NCBI GenBank assembly: GCA_035530275.1
Contig: DATKVC010000005.1
Span: 62,001 to 126,000 of the forward strand
Direction: 5' to 3'
DNA length: 64,000 nucleotides
Source: CAIJMU01 sp035530275
GTDB taxonomy: Bacteria; Spirochaetota; Spirochaetia; Treponematales; Rectinemataceae
Part shown: positions 8,802-17,368 of the stretch, piece after piece
How the letters are laid out: each line of letters starts with the position of its first letter
Position numbering within the stretch: position 1 is the first letter of the stretch
Program-made: the position numbers and the translations under genes
Notes under the pieces: model-generated
The model's database searches: none
Told to the model about the DNA's origin: nothing
Seen by the model: only the letters and a program-made list of their open reading frames with translations

Positions 8802-8858
8802 TCGGCGCTTGATACCGCGCTCGTAGAGCAGGCTCTCAGAGCGCGCTCGAAGAGCGAA

Positions 8859-8894
8859 GGCTCGTCCCTCCCCCAAGGGGGGGCGAGCCCTTTT
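8859..8894 (+). terminator. intercistronic hairpin with T-run (partial terminator or mRNA stabiliser)
   Basis: GGCTCG at 8859-8864 pairs with CGAGCC at 8884-8889; the C-rich and G-rich segments between them extend the stem around an AA loop. TTTT follows at 8891-8894. Placed between the binding-protein and ATPase genes, it would lower read-through and protect the upstream message, a common device in such operons. Confidence 0.6.
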
Positions 8895-8916
8895 CATCCC
8901 CAATCGAGGAAGCACC

Positions 8917-10419
8917 ATGTCTGCTAGCAGCGATTCCGACCTGATCATCTCGATCCGCGACGTCAGCAAGTCCTTTCCCGGGGTCAGGGCCCTCGACAAG
9001 GTCTCGATCGACGTTCGCAAGGGCAGTGTGCATGGCATCGTCGGCGAAAACGGGGCCGGGAAGTCGACGTTGATGAAGATCCTCTCCGGCGTATACCAGA
9101 AGGATGCCGGGACCATCGTCTTCGACGGCGAGCAGATCGAGAGCACCACTCCGCAGCAGTCGATGAAGCGGGGCCTCGCGATCATCTACCAGGAGCTCAA
9201 CCTGGTGAACACGATGAGCGTGGGCGAGAACATCTTCCTCGGCCGCTTCAAGGAGATGAAGGGGATGCGGGGCACTCACGCGAAGGCACGTGAACTCCTC
9301 GACAGCATCGACTCATCGGTCGACACCTACAAGCTCGTCTCGCAGCTGTCCGTCTCCCACAAGCAGATGGTCGAAATCGCGAAGGCACTCTCCTTCAAGT
9401 CGAAACTGATCATCATGGACGAGCCGAGCTCGAGCTTAACCGCCGAGGAGATGGCCGAGCTCGTCAAGATCATCCACCAGCTGAAGGCCCAGGGCATCTC
9501 CATCATCTACATCAGCCACAAGCTCGACGAGATCTTCGAGTTCTGCGACACCGTCACGGTGATGCGGGACGGGCACGTGATCGACACCACTACCACCTCG
9601 GAGGTCACGCGGAACGACATGATCACCAAGATGGTCGGGCGCGCGATCGAGAACGAGTACCCCCCCCGGCCGGCGAAGGTGGGCGGAACCCTGATGGAAG
9701 TGCGCTCGATCAACACCCGGAAGCTCAAGAACGTTTCCTTCACGCTGCGAAGGGGCGAAATCCTTGGCTTCGTGGGGCTGGTGGGGGCCGGCCGCACCGA
9801 GATCGTCCGCGCCATCTACGGCGCCGACAAGACGAGGGGCCACGAGGTCATCCTCGACGGCAAGAGGGTCTCGATCCGGAATCCGCGCGACGCCAAGCGA
9901 GCCGGCCTGGGATTGATCCCCGAGGATCGCAAGCTGCAGGGACTCGTTCTTCCCTTCTCGGTCGAGACGAACATCTCGATGGCGAGCATGGATCGCTTTT
10001 CCCGTTTCGGTATCATCCGCAGCTCCCTCGAGAAGGGCATCGGGGAGCGCCAGGTAAAGGCACTGGCCGTCAAAACTCCCTCGGTAAAGGTGCCGGTTGT
10101 CAACCTCTCCGGCGGCAACCAGCAGAAGTGCATCGTCGGACGATGGCTCGAGATCGCCCCCAAGATCTTCATCATGGACGAGCCGACCAAGGGTATCGAC
10201 GTCGGGGCGAAGTACGAGATCTATCTCTTGATGAAGCGCATCGCCGACGACGGCGGGGCCATCATCCTCATCTCGTCCGAATTGCCGGAGGTTATCAACA
10301 TGAGCAATCGGGTGCTCACGATCTTCGAGGGGCGGATCACCGGGGAGTTCGACCCCGCGACGACGTCGGTGGATGCGATCATGGCCTCCGCGCTCGGGAT
10401 GTCGGGAGTGTCGGCATGA
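8917..10419 (+). CDS. sugar ABC transporter ATP-binding protein (tandem, RbsA/MglA type), cassette A
   Basis: A 500-residue protein with two fused ATPase domains, the normal size for the ribose-type transporter ATPase. Domain 1 has Walker A GENGAGKST, a Q-loop (YQELN), a weakened signature (LSVSHKQ) and Walker B IIMDEPSSSL. Domain 2 has a degenerate Walker A region (GLVGAGRTE), a canonical signature LSGGNQQK and Walker B IFIMDEPTKGIDVG. This asymmetry is usual in the family. It acts at the cytoplasmic face with the two permeases that follow; its TGA overlaps the ATG of the first permease. Confidence 0.95.
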   Translation: MSASSDSDLIISIRDVSKSFPGVRALDKVSIDVRKGSVHGIVGENGAGKSTLMKILSGVYQKDAGTIVFDGEQIESTTPQQSMKRGLAIIYQELNLVNTMSVGENIFLGRFKEMKGMRGTHAKARELLDSIDSSVDTYKLVSQLSVSHKQMVEIAKALSFKSKLIIMDEPSSSLTAEEMAELVKIIHQLKAQGISIIYISHKLDEIFEFCDTVTVMRDGHVIDTTTTSEVTRNDMITKMVGRAIENEYPPRPAKVGGTLMEVRSINTRKLKNVSFTLRRGEILGFVGLVGAGRTEIVRAIYGADKTRGHEVILDGKRVSIRNPRDAKRAGLGLIPEDRKLQGLVLPFSVETNISMASMDRFSRFGIIRSSLEKGIGERQVKALAVKTPSVKVPVVNLSGGNQQKCIVGRWLEIAPKIFIMDEPTKGIDVGAKYEIYLLMKRIADDGGAIILISSELPEVINMSNRVLTIFEGRITGEFDPATTSVDAIMASALGMSGVSA

Positions 10420-11396
10420 GTTCGGCGGAAAAAGCGGGCGTGCTGAAATCGGGTGCCGACTTCATGCGGAGCTATCTCCTAGTCCTCCTCATCGCGGCGC
10501 TGGTGACCTTGACCGCCATCATCGAGCCCAGGTTCCTCTCGGCGCAGAACCTGATCAACCTCATGCGGCAATTCGGCCCCCTGATCATGGTCGCCCTCGG
10601 CATGACCTTCGTGATCATGGGCGGCTTCATCGACCTTTCCGTAGCGGGCATAATCAATCTCGTCGCAGTTGTGACGATTTCGCTCATCCAGGTATTCGGC
10701 CAGGTGCCCGCCCTCCTCATCGGCATGGCGATCGGCGCGGCCGCCGGCGCCCTCAACAGCGTCGTCATCCTGAGCTCGGGAGCACTCACCCAGGCCGAGG
10801 CCCTCTTCATGACCTTCGGCATGAGTACGGTCTTCTCGGCCCTGGCCCTTCTCTACAGCCACGGCTCCACCATGCACTTCTGGGACATCGACAAGAGCAA
10901 GTCGCTTTTCGAAGCCATCGGCGCGGGAAAGGTTGGGCCTGTCTCGATCTCCTTCCTGATCTTCCTTGTTCTCCTGGCGCTGCTCTGGCTGTTCCAGGCC
11001 AAGACGACCGAGGGCAGGTCCATCCGGCTGACCGGCGGCAACAAGGTGGCCGCCGAGCTCGTTGGCGTGCGCATCCGGCGCTCGATCGTCGTGATCTACA
11101 CCCTCTGCGGCTTCATGACGGGCGTCGGCGCCATCGTGCTCTTCTCCCGGATCACGACGGCCGCGCCGGTGATCGGCGCGGGATTCGAGACCAACGCGAT
11201 CCTGGCCGTCGTCGTCGGCGGCACCACGCTGAAGGGAGGCAATGGCTCGGTTCTCCGCACCGTGTTGGGAGTCCTCCTCATCATCCTGATGTCCAACTGC
11301 CTGAACCTGCTGGGGGTCTCGCCCTACATGCAGGTCGTCGCCAAGGGCGCGATCCTGGTCTTCGCGATCTGGCTCGACAACCGCAAACAGGTGTAG
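10416..11396 (+). CDS. sugar ABC transporter permease (RbsC family), cassette A, first
   Basis: A 326-residue inner-membrane permease of the ribose transporter family, with about eight to ten hydrophobic segments. The family motif GGFIDLSVAG is near residue 70, and GGTTLKGGNGSVLRTVLGVLLI lies in the cytoplasmic loop near the C-terminus. The start overlaps the ATPase stop (ATGA), which implies translational coupling. The frame is open far upstream inside the ATPase gene, but that is a shadow. Confidence 0.93.
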   Translation: MSSAEKAGVLKSGADFMRSYLLVLLIAALVTLTAIIEPRFLSAQNLINLMRQFGPLIMVALGMTFVIMGGFIDLSVAGIINLVAVVTISLIQVFGQVPALLIGMAIGAAAGALNSVVILSSGALTQAEALFMTFGMSTVFSALALLYSHGSTMHFWDIDKSKSLFEAIGAGKVGPVSISFLIFLVLLALLWLFQAKTTEGRSIRLTGGNKVAAELVGVRIRRSIVVIYTLCGFMTGVGAIVLFSRITTAAPVIGAGFETNAILAVVVGGTTLKGGNGSVLRTVLGVLLIILMSNCLNLLGVSPYMQVVAKGAILVFAIWLDNRKQV

Positions 11397-11406
11397 GAGA
11401 AGTACC

Positions 11407-12369
11407 ATGAACCGGACAAGAAGCGCCAACGCCCTCCTCGGCATCCTGACCAAGCAAAAGGCCCTGCCCTTCATACTGATCATGCTGATCGGCATGCTGT
11501 TCTCGAAGACCCGTTTCTACACTCCCTATAACCTTCTCGACATGCTCAACTCCTCGTCGATCCTCCTCATCCTCGCCTTCGGCGTAACGCTTACAATCGT
11601 CGCGGGCGGCTGCGACCTTTCCATCGGCGGCATCCTCGTCGTGTCGGGCATCCTTTCCATCAAGCTGCAGGGCGTGATGGGCATGTGGCCGGCCATCGGC
11701 TGCGCGATCCTTTTCGGGATCCTGGTCGGCTTCGTGAACGGCTTCCTCGTCGTCCACCAGAAGACCGAGCCCTTCATCATCACCCTCGGCGTGGGCCTCC
11801 TCCTCACCGGGGTCGCCCAGCAACTCACGGACGCGCATCCCCTGCCCTCACAGATCCCGGACTTCATGATGATCGGCAATGGCACCTTCTACGGCGTACC
11901 GAACCTCGTCATCATCACGGTAGTCGCCTTCATTCTTTTCGCCTGGCTCATGCGCTTCACGCAGTTCGGGCGCAACCTCTACGCGATCGGCGGCGATTAC
12001 GAGGTGGCTCGCTACTCGGGCATCGACGTCGTCCGGACCAAGTGGCTGGCCTTCGTGATCTCGGGCGGCACGGCCGCCCTCGCGGGCTTCCTCCTCTCCT
12101 CGAAGCTCAACACGGGCTCGGCGATCTACGGCGACCTCACAGCCCTCGTCGTCAACTGCGGCGTCGTCGTGGGCGGCACCTCCTTTGCCGGCGGCATCGG
12201 CGGCATCCCCCAGTCGGCCCTGGGGCTTCTCGCCTTCGGCATGCTCGACAACGTCATGAACATGCTGGACATCACGTCCTACATCCAGATCCTGCTCAAG
12301 GGTTCGGTGATCGTCGCCATCATCTGGCTCGATTCCTACGCCCAGAAGCGGAAGCGCGCGCTGGTCTGA
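11407..12369 (+). CDS. sugar ABC transporter permease (RbsC family), cassette A, second
   Basis: A 320-residue permease paralogous to the gene before it, from which it is separated by 10 bases. It contains AGGCDLSIGGILVVSG and GGTSFAGGIGGIPQSALG, the two landmarks of the RbsC family, and multiple membrane spans. Two different permeases suggest a heterodimeric membrane channel rather than the homodimer of the classic ribose system. It ends the transporter operon; no obvious terminator follows in the 95 bases before the MATE gene. Confidence 0.93.
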   Translation: MNRTRSANALLGILTKQKALPFILIMLIGMLFSKTRFYTPYNLLDMLNSSSILLILAFGVTLTIVAGGCDLSIGGILVVSGILSIKLQGVMGMWPAIGCAILFGILVGFVNGFLVVHQKTEPFIITLGVGLLLTGVAQQLTDAHPLPSQIPDFMMIGNGTFYGVPNLVIITVVAFILFAWLMRFTQFGRNLYAIGGDYEVARYSGIDVVRTKWLAFVISGGTAALAGFLLSSKLNTGSAIYGDLTALVVNCGVVVGGTSFAGGIGGIPQSALGLLAFGMLDNVMNMLDITSYIQILLKGSVIVAIIWLDSYAQKRKRALV

Positions 12370-12464
12370 TTTCTCGCGAAAGCGGTCATGGCGGGGGAGG
12401 GACTGGCATCGGCGGGCGGGGCATTGTCGAGGCGCTGATATTCCTATAGCCTTCCCCCATCGCC

Positions 12465-13853
12465 ATGAATATGCCAATAACGCGCAAATATTTCGGACCA
12501 TCGGCCTTTTATCGAGACGCCCTCAAGATCGTCGTGCCCGTCATGCTCCAGCAACTCATCACGAGCATGATCTCGCTCGTGGACAACTTCATGGTTGCCG
12601 GCCTCGGCGACTCGAAGATGGCCGCCGTCAACGTGGCCAACCAGATCAACTTCGTGTGGCTCGTCGTGGTGAACACCGCCTGCATGGCGGGCGGCATCTA
12701 TCTCTCCCAGCATCGAGGAGCGAAGAATCGCGCCGGCATGCGCCATGCCTTCCGCTTCAAACTCATCCTCTCCCTCGGCATTTCGGCCGTCCATCTCATT
12801 CTCTGCCTCGTGTTTCCGGAAGCCCTCATTTCATTGATGCTCGGCGGCAACAGCCAGGGTTCGGACATCGTGAGGGAGGGCGCAGGATTCCTCCGCATCT
12901 CGGCGATCGGCTCCCTGCCCTTCGCCGTCTCGGCCTCGATCGCCTCCTCCTTCCGCGACATCGGGAGGACGAGGGTGCCGCTCGTGATCTCCTCCTTCGC
13001 CGCCGCCCTGGCAACTCTTCTCAATTGGCTCCTCATCTACGGGCATGCAGGTCTGCCCCGCCTCGAGGTCGAGGGCGCCGCCATCGCCACCGTCATCGCA
13101 CGCGCCTTCGAATGCGGGATCTTCATTATCTGGCTCGCGCGGCTCAGGCCCGACTTCGCGGTTCGGCCGATCCACGTCCTGTCCATCGACCGCGGACTCT
13201 TCGGCGAAATGCTCGGCCGCTCCGCGGCGATGTTCCTTTCGGAGACGGCCTGGGTCGTGTCGGAGACGATCATCACCGCCATCTACAACGGGAGGGGAGG
13301 GGCGGAGACCGTCGCCGGCATGGCCGCCGGCTGGACGATAGCCAACATCTTCTTCCTGGTATTTCCGGCCATCCACACGGCCACGGGCGTCCTCGTCGGC
13401 TCGACACTCGGTTCGGGGGCCCTCGACGAGGCCAGGGCGAAGGGCCGCTGGATCCTCACGGGATCGGTGTTTTTCGGAGCGGCCGCGGGCCTCGTCGCCT
13501 TCCTGTCCACCGCCATCGTCCCCCTCGTCTTCGGCAACCTGAGCATGGAGGCCAAGGCCATCACGATCGGCCTTGTCATCGTAATTAGCTGTTATTTGCC
13601 GCTATGGGCCCTGCTCAACGGCCAGTTCGCCCTGTCGAGGGCGGGGGGCGACACCGCGATGGGCGTTTGGGTGGACGTGGGCGTCACCTACCTCGTTTTC
13701 ATCCCCCTGGCCTTCGCGCTGGCGGGATTTACCGCGATGGGGCCCGTCGTCCTCTTCGCCACGGCCAAGATCTCCGACATCCCCAAGGCCCTGGTGGCGG
13801 GCTGGTGGCTCGCCAAGGGGAGATGGATAAGGAATCTGGCCGGAACGGCCTGA
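12465..13853 (+). CDS. MATE family efflux transporter
   Basis: A 462-residue membrane protein with about twelve hydrophobic segments and the MATE family signature near the N-terminus (IVVPVMLQQLITSMISLVDNFMVAGLG). Family members export cationic drugs or metabolites in exchange for Na+ or H+. It lies between two sugar transporter operons with weak translation signals (ATG 12465 or 12471, no good ribosome binding site). Whether it exports a by-product of the sugar pathway is unknown. Confidence 0.92.
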   Translation: MNMPITRKYFGPSAFYRDALKIVVPVMLQQLITSMISLVDNFMVAGLGDSKMAAVNVANQINFVWLVVVNTACMAGGIYLSQHRGAKNRAGMRHAFRFKLILSLGISAVHLILCLVFPEALISLMLGGNSQGSDIVREGAGFLRISAIGSLPFAVSASIASSFRDIGRTRVPLVISSFAAALATLLNWLLIYGHAGLPRLEVEGAAIATVIARAFECGIFIIWLARLRPDFAVRPIHVLSIDRGLFGEMLGRSAAMFLSETAWVVSETIITAIYNGRGGAETVAGMAAGWTIANIFFLVFPAIHTATGVLVGSTLGSGALDEARAKGRWILTGSVFFGAAAGLVAFLSTAIVPLVFGNLSMEAKAITIGLVIVISCYLPLWALLNGQFALSRAGGDTAMGVWVDVGVTYLVFIPLAFALAGFTAMGPVVLFATAKISDIPKALVAGWWLAKGRWIRNLAGTA

Positions 13854-13891
13854 GACATCCGGAGCGCTAGGCCATGGCGAGGCATCTCCGG

Positions 13892-13930
13892 AAAAAAAGC
13901 CGCCCGCGGAGGAAGCGTTCCGCGGGCGGC
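13892..13930 (-). terminator. rho-independent terminator of the minus-strand methyltransferase/transporter operon
   Basis: A perfect 12-bp stem (13899-13910 with 13919-13930) closes an 8-base loop. On the minus strand it is followed by seven T (the A-run at 13892-13898). It lies 25 bases after the stop of the binding-protein gene. On the plus strand no T-run follows, so it would not efficiently end the MATE transcript. Confidence 0.9.
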
Positions 13931-13955
13931 ACAGGTCAGACGATTCGGAAGGCGA

Positions 13956-15161
13956 TTACCACTGGGGCGGGTAGAAGTTGGCGACGTCCTTGATGGTGAT
14001 GATGTGCTGGGCGAGATTCGCGCGGACAGGCATCTTCTTGCCGTCGAACCAGTCGGCCGCGTATTTGGCTGAAAGGGCTCCGTCGCCCTCGGCCGTCTGA
14101 TAGGTGATGGCGAAGAGCTTCCCTTCCTTGACGAGGTCCATGCCCTGCTTCGAGTTGCCCGCCGCCACGACGACCACGTCGGTGCGGCCGGCCTTCTCGA
14201 GGGCCTGGAAGATGCCCAGGGATTGGGCGGAATCGTCGGAGGCGCAGATGCCCTTGAGATCCTTGCCGTACTTGGTCAGCCAGTCGGAGACGAGCTGCAT
14301 CGTCGTGTTGGCGTCGAAGGTGGCGGGAGTGGGCGAGGCCATCGCAAGGGTCTTGATCTCGGGGGCGTAGGTCGAGAGTTCGGAGATCGGGCCATAGGAA
14401 CGGGCGAAGTAGGGCGATCCGCCGGGCGCGTGCTGGACGTAGGCTACGCCGATGGACTTGGCGCCGGGATTGCGCTTGCGGAGCTCGTCGGCCCAAGCCC
14501 TGGCGAGGAGGCGGAACTGGCCGAAGTCGTCCGGGCCGGTCCAGCCGAGGGCGTAATTGAGGGCAGCGGCGTCGGGCAGCGTGTTGAAGATATGGAGGGG
14601 AATGCCCGCCTGGTTGATCTTGCGCGCCTGCTGGACGGCACCCTTGGCATCGAGGGGAATGAGGAGGATCATGTCGGGCTTCTCGTTGATGGCCTGGTCG
14701 ATCATCTGGTCCTGGACGTCCTTGACCCAGTTCGGCGACATGGCCTTGAACTCCATGTGATAGGCGTCGGCCACCTTCTTGGCCCCGAGGATGCAGGCGG
14801 TCGTCCAGGGATGGTCGCCGTGGACGATCATGATGATCTTCTTGCCGATGGCACCGTCGCCGGGCGATTTGGGAATGTTCGTCGGTGTCACGTTCCAGCC
14901 GGCCCATTCCATGTCATACCAATGCAGAGGATTGGTTTCGGGCAGCTTGCTCGGATCGGCGGGCTTGGTCGGCACCTTGCGATTGTCCGTCGAGGGCGCG
15001 AGGAGGAGCTGGTTGTCCGCCGACGTGAGCTTCATGGCGGTCGCATCGAGCGCGAGCGAAGCCTTGAGGTTGGCCTTCTGCGCCGCGCTGAGGTTCTGTC
15101 CGGAGATGGCGATGACCGCTCCGAGCAGAAGTGTCGCGAAGATGAACGCGAATTTCTTCAT
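13956..15161 (-). CDS. sugar ABC transporter substrate-binding protein, cassette B
   Basis: A 401-residue exported binding protein of the ribose-type superfamily; ATG 15161 has AGGAGG 7 bases upstream. A signal peptide (KKFAFIFATLLLGAVIAIS) leads into a charged linker and then the unusual motif HWYDMEWAGW. The two-lobe domain follows (KKIIMIVHGDHPWTTACILGA; DQAINEKPDMILLIPLDAKGAVQQARKINQAGIPLHIFN; WTGPDDFGQFRLLARAWADELR). HWYDxExAGW and WTGPDDxGQFRLLAR recur in the sensor of the AraC-type regulator at 25512-27230, so the two proteins probably bind the same ligand. It is the last gene of the minus-strand operon and is followed by a strong terminator. Confidence 0.92.
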   Translation of the reverse strand: MKKFAFIFATLLLGAVIAISGQNLSAAQKANLKASLALDATAMKLTSADNQLLLAPSTDNRKVPTKPADPSKLPETNPLHWYDMEWAGWNVTPTNIPKSPGDGAIGKKIIMIVHGDHPWTTACILGAKKVADAYHMEFKAMSPNWVKDVQDQMIDQAINEKPDMILLIPLDAKGAVQQARKINQAGIPLHIFNTLPDAAALNYALGWTGPDDFGQFRLLARAWADELRKRNPGAKSIGVAYVQHAPGGSPYFARSYGPISELSTYAPEIKTLAMASPTPATFDANTTMQLVSDWLTKYGKDLKGICASDDSAQSLGIFQALEKAGRTDVVVVAAGNSKQGMDLVKEGKLFAITYQTAEGDGALSAKYAADWFDGKKMPVRANLAQHIITIKDVANFYPPQW

Positions 15162-15246
15162 GGGTGACCCTCCTACGGAAAAATTCCATCCGGTCGTCGC
15201 CCGAACGGGCGCTCCGGTGACGGAACAATGATGGATCGAGGCGACA

Positions 15247-16293
15247 TCAGGAGCCTCGCGCGCCCGGGGCGCGCGCCTTGGCCGCCGCCCTCGCCTCGAG
15301 TTCCTTGAGGAGCTCCGGACGCTGGCCGAGGGTCCTCTCGTGACGGTAGACGGCATAGGCCTCGTAGAGCACGACTCCGGCGAGGATGAGGCCGGCGAGG
15401 AAGATCTTCACCTCGTTGCCCAGGCCGAAGAGGATGACGCCCGTATAAAGCATTTCGAGGGTAAGGATGGCCACGACGCTTCTGAGTACCCCGCCCTTGC
15501 CGCCCGACATCGCCGTGCCGCCGATGATGGTGGCCGAGATGACGTACATGAGGGAGGTGTCGCCAAGGTTGAGGGTTGCCGCCGTCGACTCGAGGACCGA
15601 GGAGATTCCGGCCACGGAGGCGGTGACGCCGGAGAGCACGAAGGCCGCGATGATGTAGCGGTCGGTGTCGATGCCCGCGAGCCAGGCCGTGTTGCGGTTG
15701 CCTCCGACGATATAGAAGTTCCTGCCGGTCCTCGTCCGCCTCAGGAAGGATTCCGCGGCGAGGACGAGAAGGAGGGCGATGACGATGCGCGGGGTCACGA
15801 GGGGAATGAAGGTTTTGCCGAGGAAGTCGGAAATCGCGAAAGCCTGGTCGGAGGTGACCGAGATGGAATTGCCGCCCGAGAACTGGTAAATGGCGCCCTG
15901 CAGTATGGTCATCGTGCCGAGGGTCACGATGAAGGAGTTGATCTTGGCCTTGGCTACGAGGAGACCGTTGAAGAGACCGACCAAGGCCCCGCCCAAAATC
16001 GCCGCCGCGATGGCGAGGGGAAAACCGAGGATGGGCTGGAGTCCCAGCGACAGCACGCCGGCGAAGGTGATGACCGTGCCGATGGAAAGGTCGAGCTGGC
16101 CGCAGATCATCACCACGGTGAAACCGATGGACGCGGTCGCGTTCATCGCTATGGCCTTGAGGATGGAGGTCAGGTTCGTGAAGTTGAAGAACCTCGGCGC
16201 GAACAGGGACATGAAGACGAAGACGGCCACCAACAAAAGGTAGATTCGATAGCGGTCGATAAGTACCACGAGGTTCGGTTTTCCGTTACGCAT
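15247..16293 (-). CDS. sugar ABC transporter permease (RbsC family), cassette B, second
   Basis: A 348-residue permease with the family motif CGQLDLSIGTVITFAG and the loop GGTAMSGGKGGVLRSVVAIL. A hydrophilic C-terminal tail of about 40 residues (YRHERTLGQRPELLKELEARAAAKARA) extends into the cytoplasm, longer than usual. It overlaps the preceding permease gene by 8 bases, which implies coupled translation and a heterodimeric channel. Confidence 0.92.
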   Translation of the reverse strand: MRNGKPNLVVLIDRYRIYLLLVAVFVFMSLFAPRFFNFTNLTSILKAIAMNATASIGFTVVMICGQLDLSIGTVITFAGVLSLGLQPILGFPLAIAAAILGGALVGLFNGLLVAKAKINSFIVTLGTMTILQGAIYQFSGGNSISVTSDQAFAISDFLGKTFIPLVTPRIVIALLLVLAAESFLRRTRTGRNFYIVGGNRNTAWLAGIDTDRYIIAAFVLSGVTASVAGISSVLESTAATLNLGDTSLMYVISATIIGGTAMSGGKGGVLRSVVAILTLEMLYTGVILFGLGNEVKIFLAGLILAGVVLYEAYAVYRHERTLGQRPELLKELEARAAAKARAPGARGS

Positions 16294-17368
16294 CGTCGCG
16301 CCCCAGGCTCCGCAGCGATTTGGCGCTTATGCCGACGACGATGATGAATATCGCGCCGCGCACCATGCCCTGCGAGAAGGTCCCGATCGAGAAATTCCCG
16401 ATCTGGACCAACGTCATGATGTTGTTCAGTATGCTGATGATGAGGGTCCCTCCCAGGACGCCGAGGATGTTGCCGCGACCTCCGGCGAGGGTGACGCCGC
16501 CGATGACGATGACGGTCACCGCGCTGAAATCGTAGCCGGCGCCGTTGTACCAGGCTCCGACCCGAGACAGCGAGGTGATGGCGAGGCCGCCGATGGTCGC
16601 GGTGAAGGCCGCGAGCACGAAGGCCACCAGCACCATTCGCTCGACTTTGATGCCTGAGAACTTCGCCGCCCGATAGGCCGATCCGGTGATCTTGAGCTTC
16701 GCGCCGAAGGAGGTCTTGGTCAGGACGAATTGCCCCACGATCACGAGGATGGCGAGGATGACGAGGGGCAGGCCGACGAGCCCGAAGAAGCGCGTGCGGT
16801 AGATGCCGTCGAAGAGGGCGATGGCGATCTTGTCCTGGCTGATCATGTCCGGGTAGATCTGCTTGTTGACCCAGATCAGCCTGATGATGCCCATCGTCAC
16901 GTAGTTGACCGCGAGGGTCCAGATGATGGGGTTCGCCCGGAACTTGCCGATCACGTAGCCGTTGAGGAGGCCGATGAGGAGGCCGGCGACCAGGGCGCCG
17001 AGGAGCGCGGGCAGGAATCCGAATCGCAATAACTCCACGCAGATGTAGCCTGTGAAGGCCATCGTAGTTGGTACTGAAAGATCGGCGAAGTGGCCGGAAT
17101 AGGTGACGAAGGCCATGCCCATCGCGACGATCCCGATGAGGGCGACGTTGTCTACGATGTTGAGCATGTTCTTGAAGGAGAGGAATCCCGAAATCGCGCC
17201 TGTCGCCTGGAGTAGGGCGCCGAGGGCCAGGAAGAGGACCGCGATGCCGTAGACGCCGACGGCATTCACCAACCGGGAGAAGGAGTTCGCGCGAAGGCCG
17301 CGACCGTCCTGAGCGCTCGCATCGCCATGGGCCGCGGCGACGGCGGTCGTGGGCTGTTTATCCATCAT
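16286..17368 (-). CDS. sugar ABC transporter permease (RbsC family), cassette B, first
   Basis: A 360-residue permease with a hydrophilic N-terminal stretch of about 30 residues before the first membrane segment. The usual GxxDLSVG motif is altered to SGHFADLSVPTTMAFTG, and GGVTLAGGRGNILGVLGG is the second family landmark. Its start overlaps the ATPase stop by 4 bases (ATGA). The altered motif suggests a different substrate path from cassette A. Confidence 0.9.
   Translation of the reverse strand: MMDKQPTTAVAAAHGDASAQDGRGLRANSFSRLVNAVGVYGIAVLFLALGALLQATGAISGFLSFKNMLNIVDNVALIGIVAMGMAFVTYSGHFADLSVPTTMAFTGYICVELLRFGFLPALLGALVAGLLIGLLNGYVIGKFRANPIIWTLAVNYVTMGIIRLIWVNKQIYPDMISQDKIAIALFDGIYRTRFFGLVGLPLVILAILVIVGQFVLTKTSFGAKLKITGSAYRAAKFSGIKVERMVLVAFVLAAFTATIGGLAITSLSRVGAWYNGAGYDFSAVTVIVIGGVTLAGGRGNILGVLGGTLIISILNNIMTLVQIGNFSIGTFSQGMVRGAIFIIVVGISAKSLRSLGRDDA

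Noticed and set aside
7791..9185. Minus-strand open frame of 464 codons
   Set aside because: Antisense to the cassette A binding protein, ATPase start and promoter; no recognisable motif.
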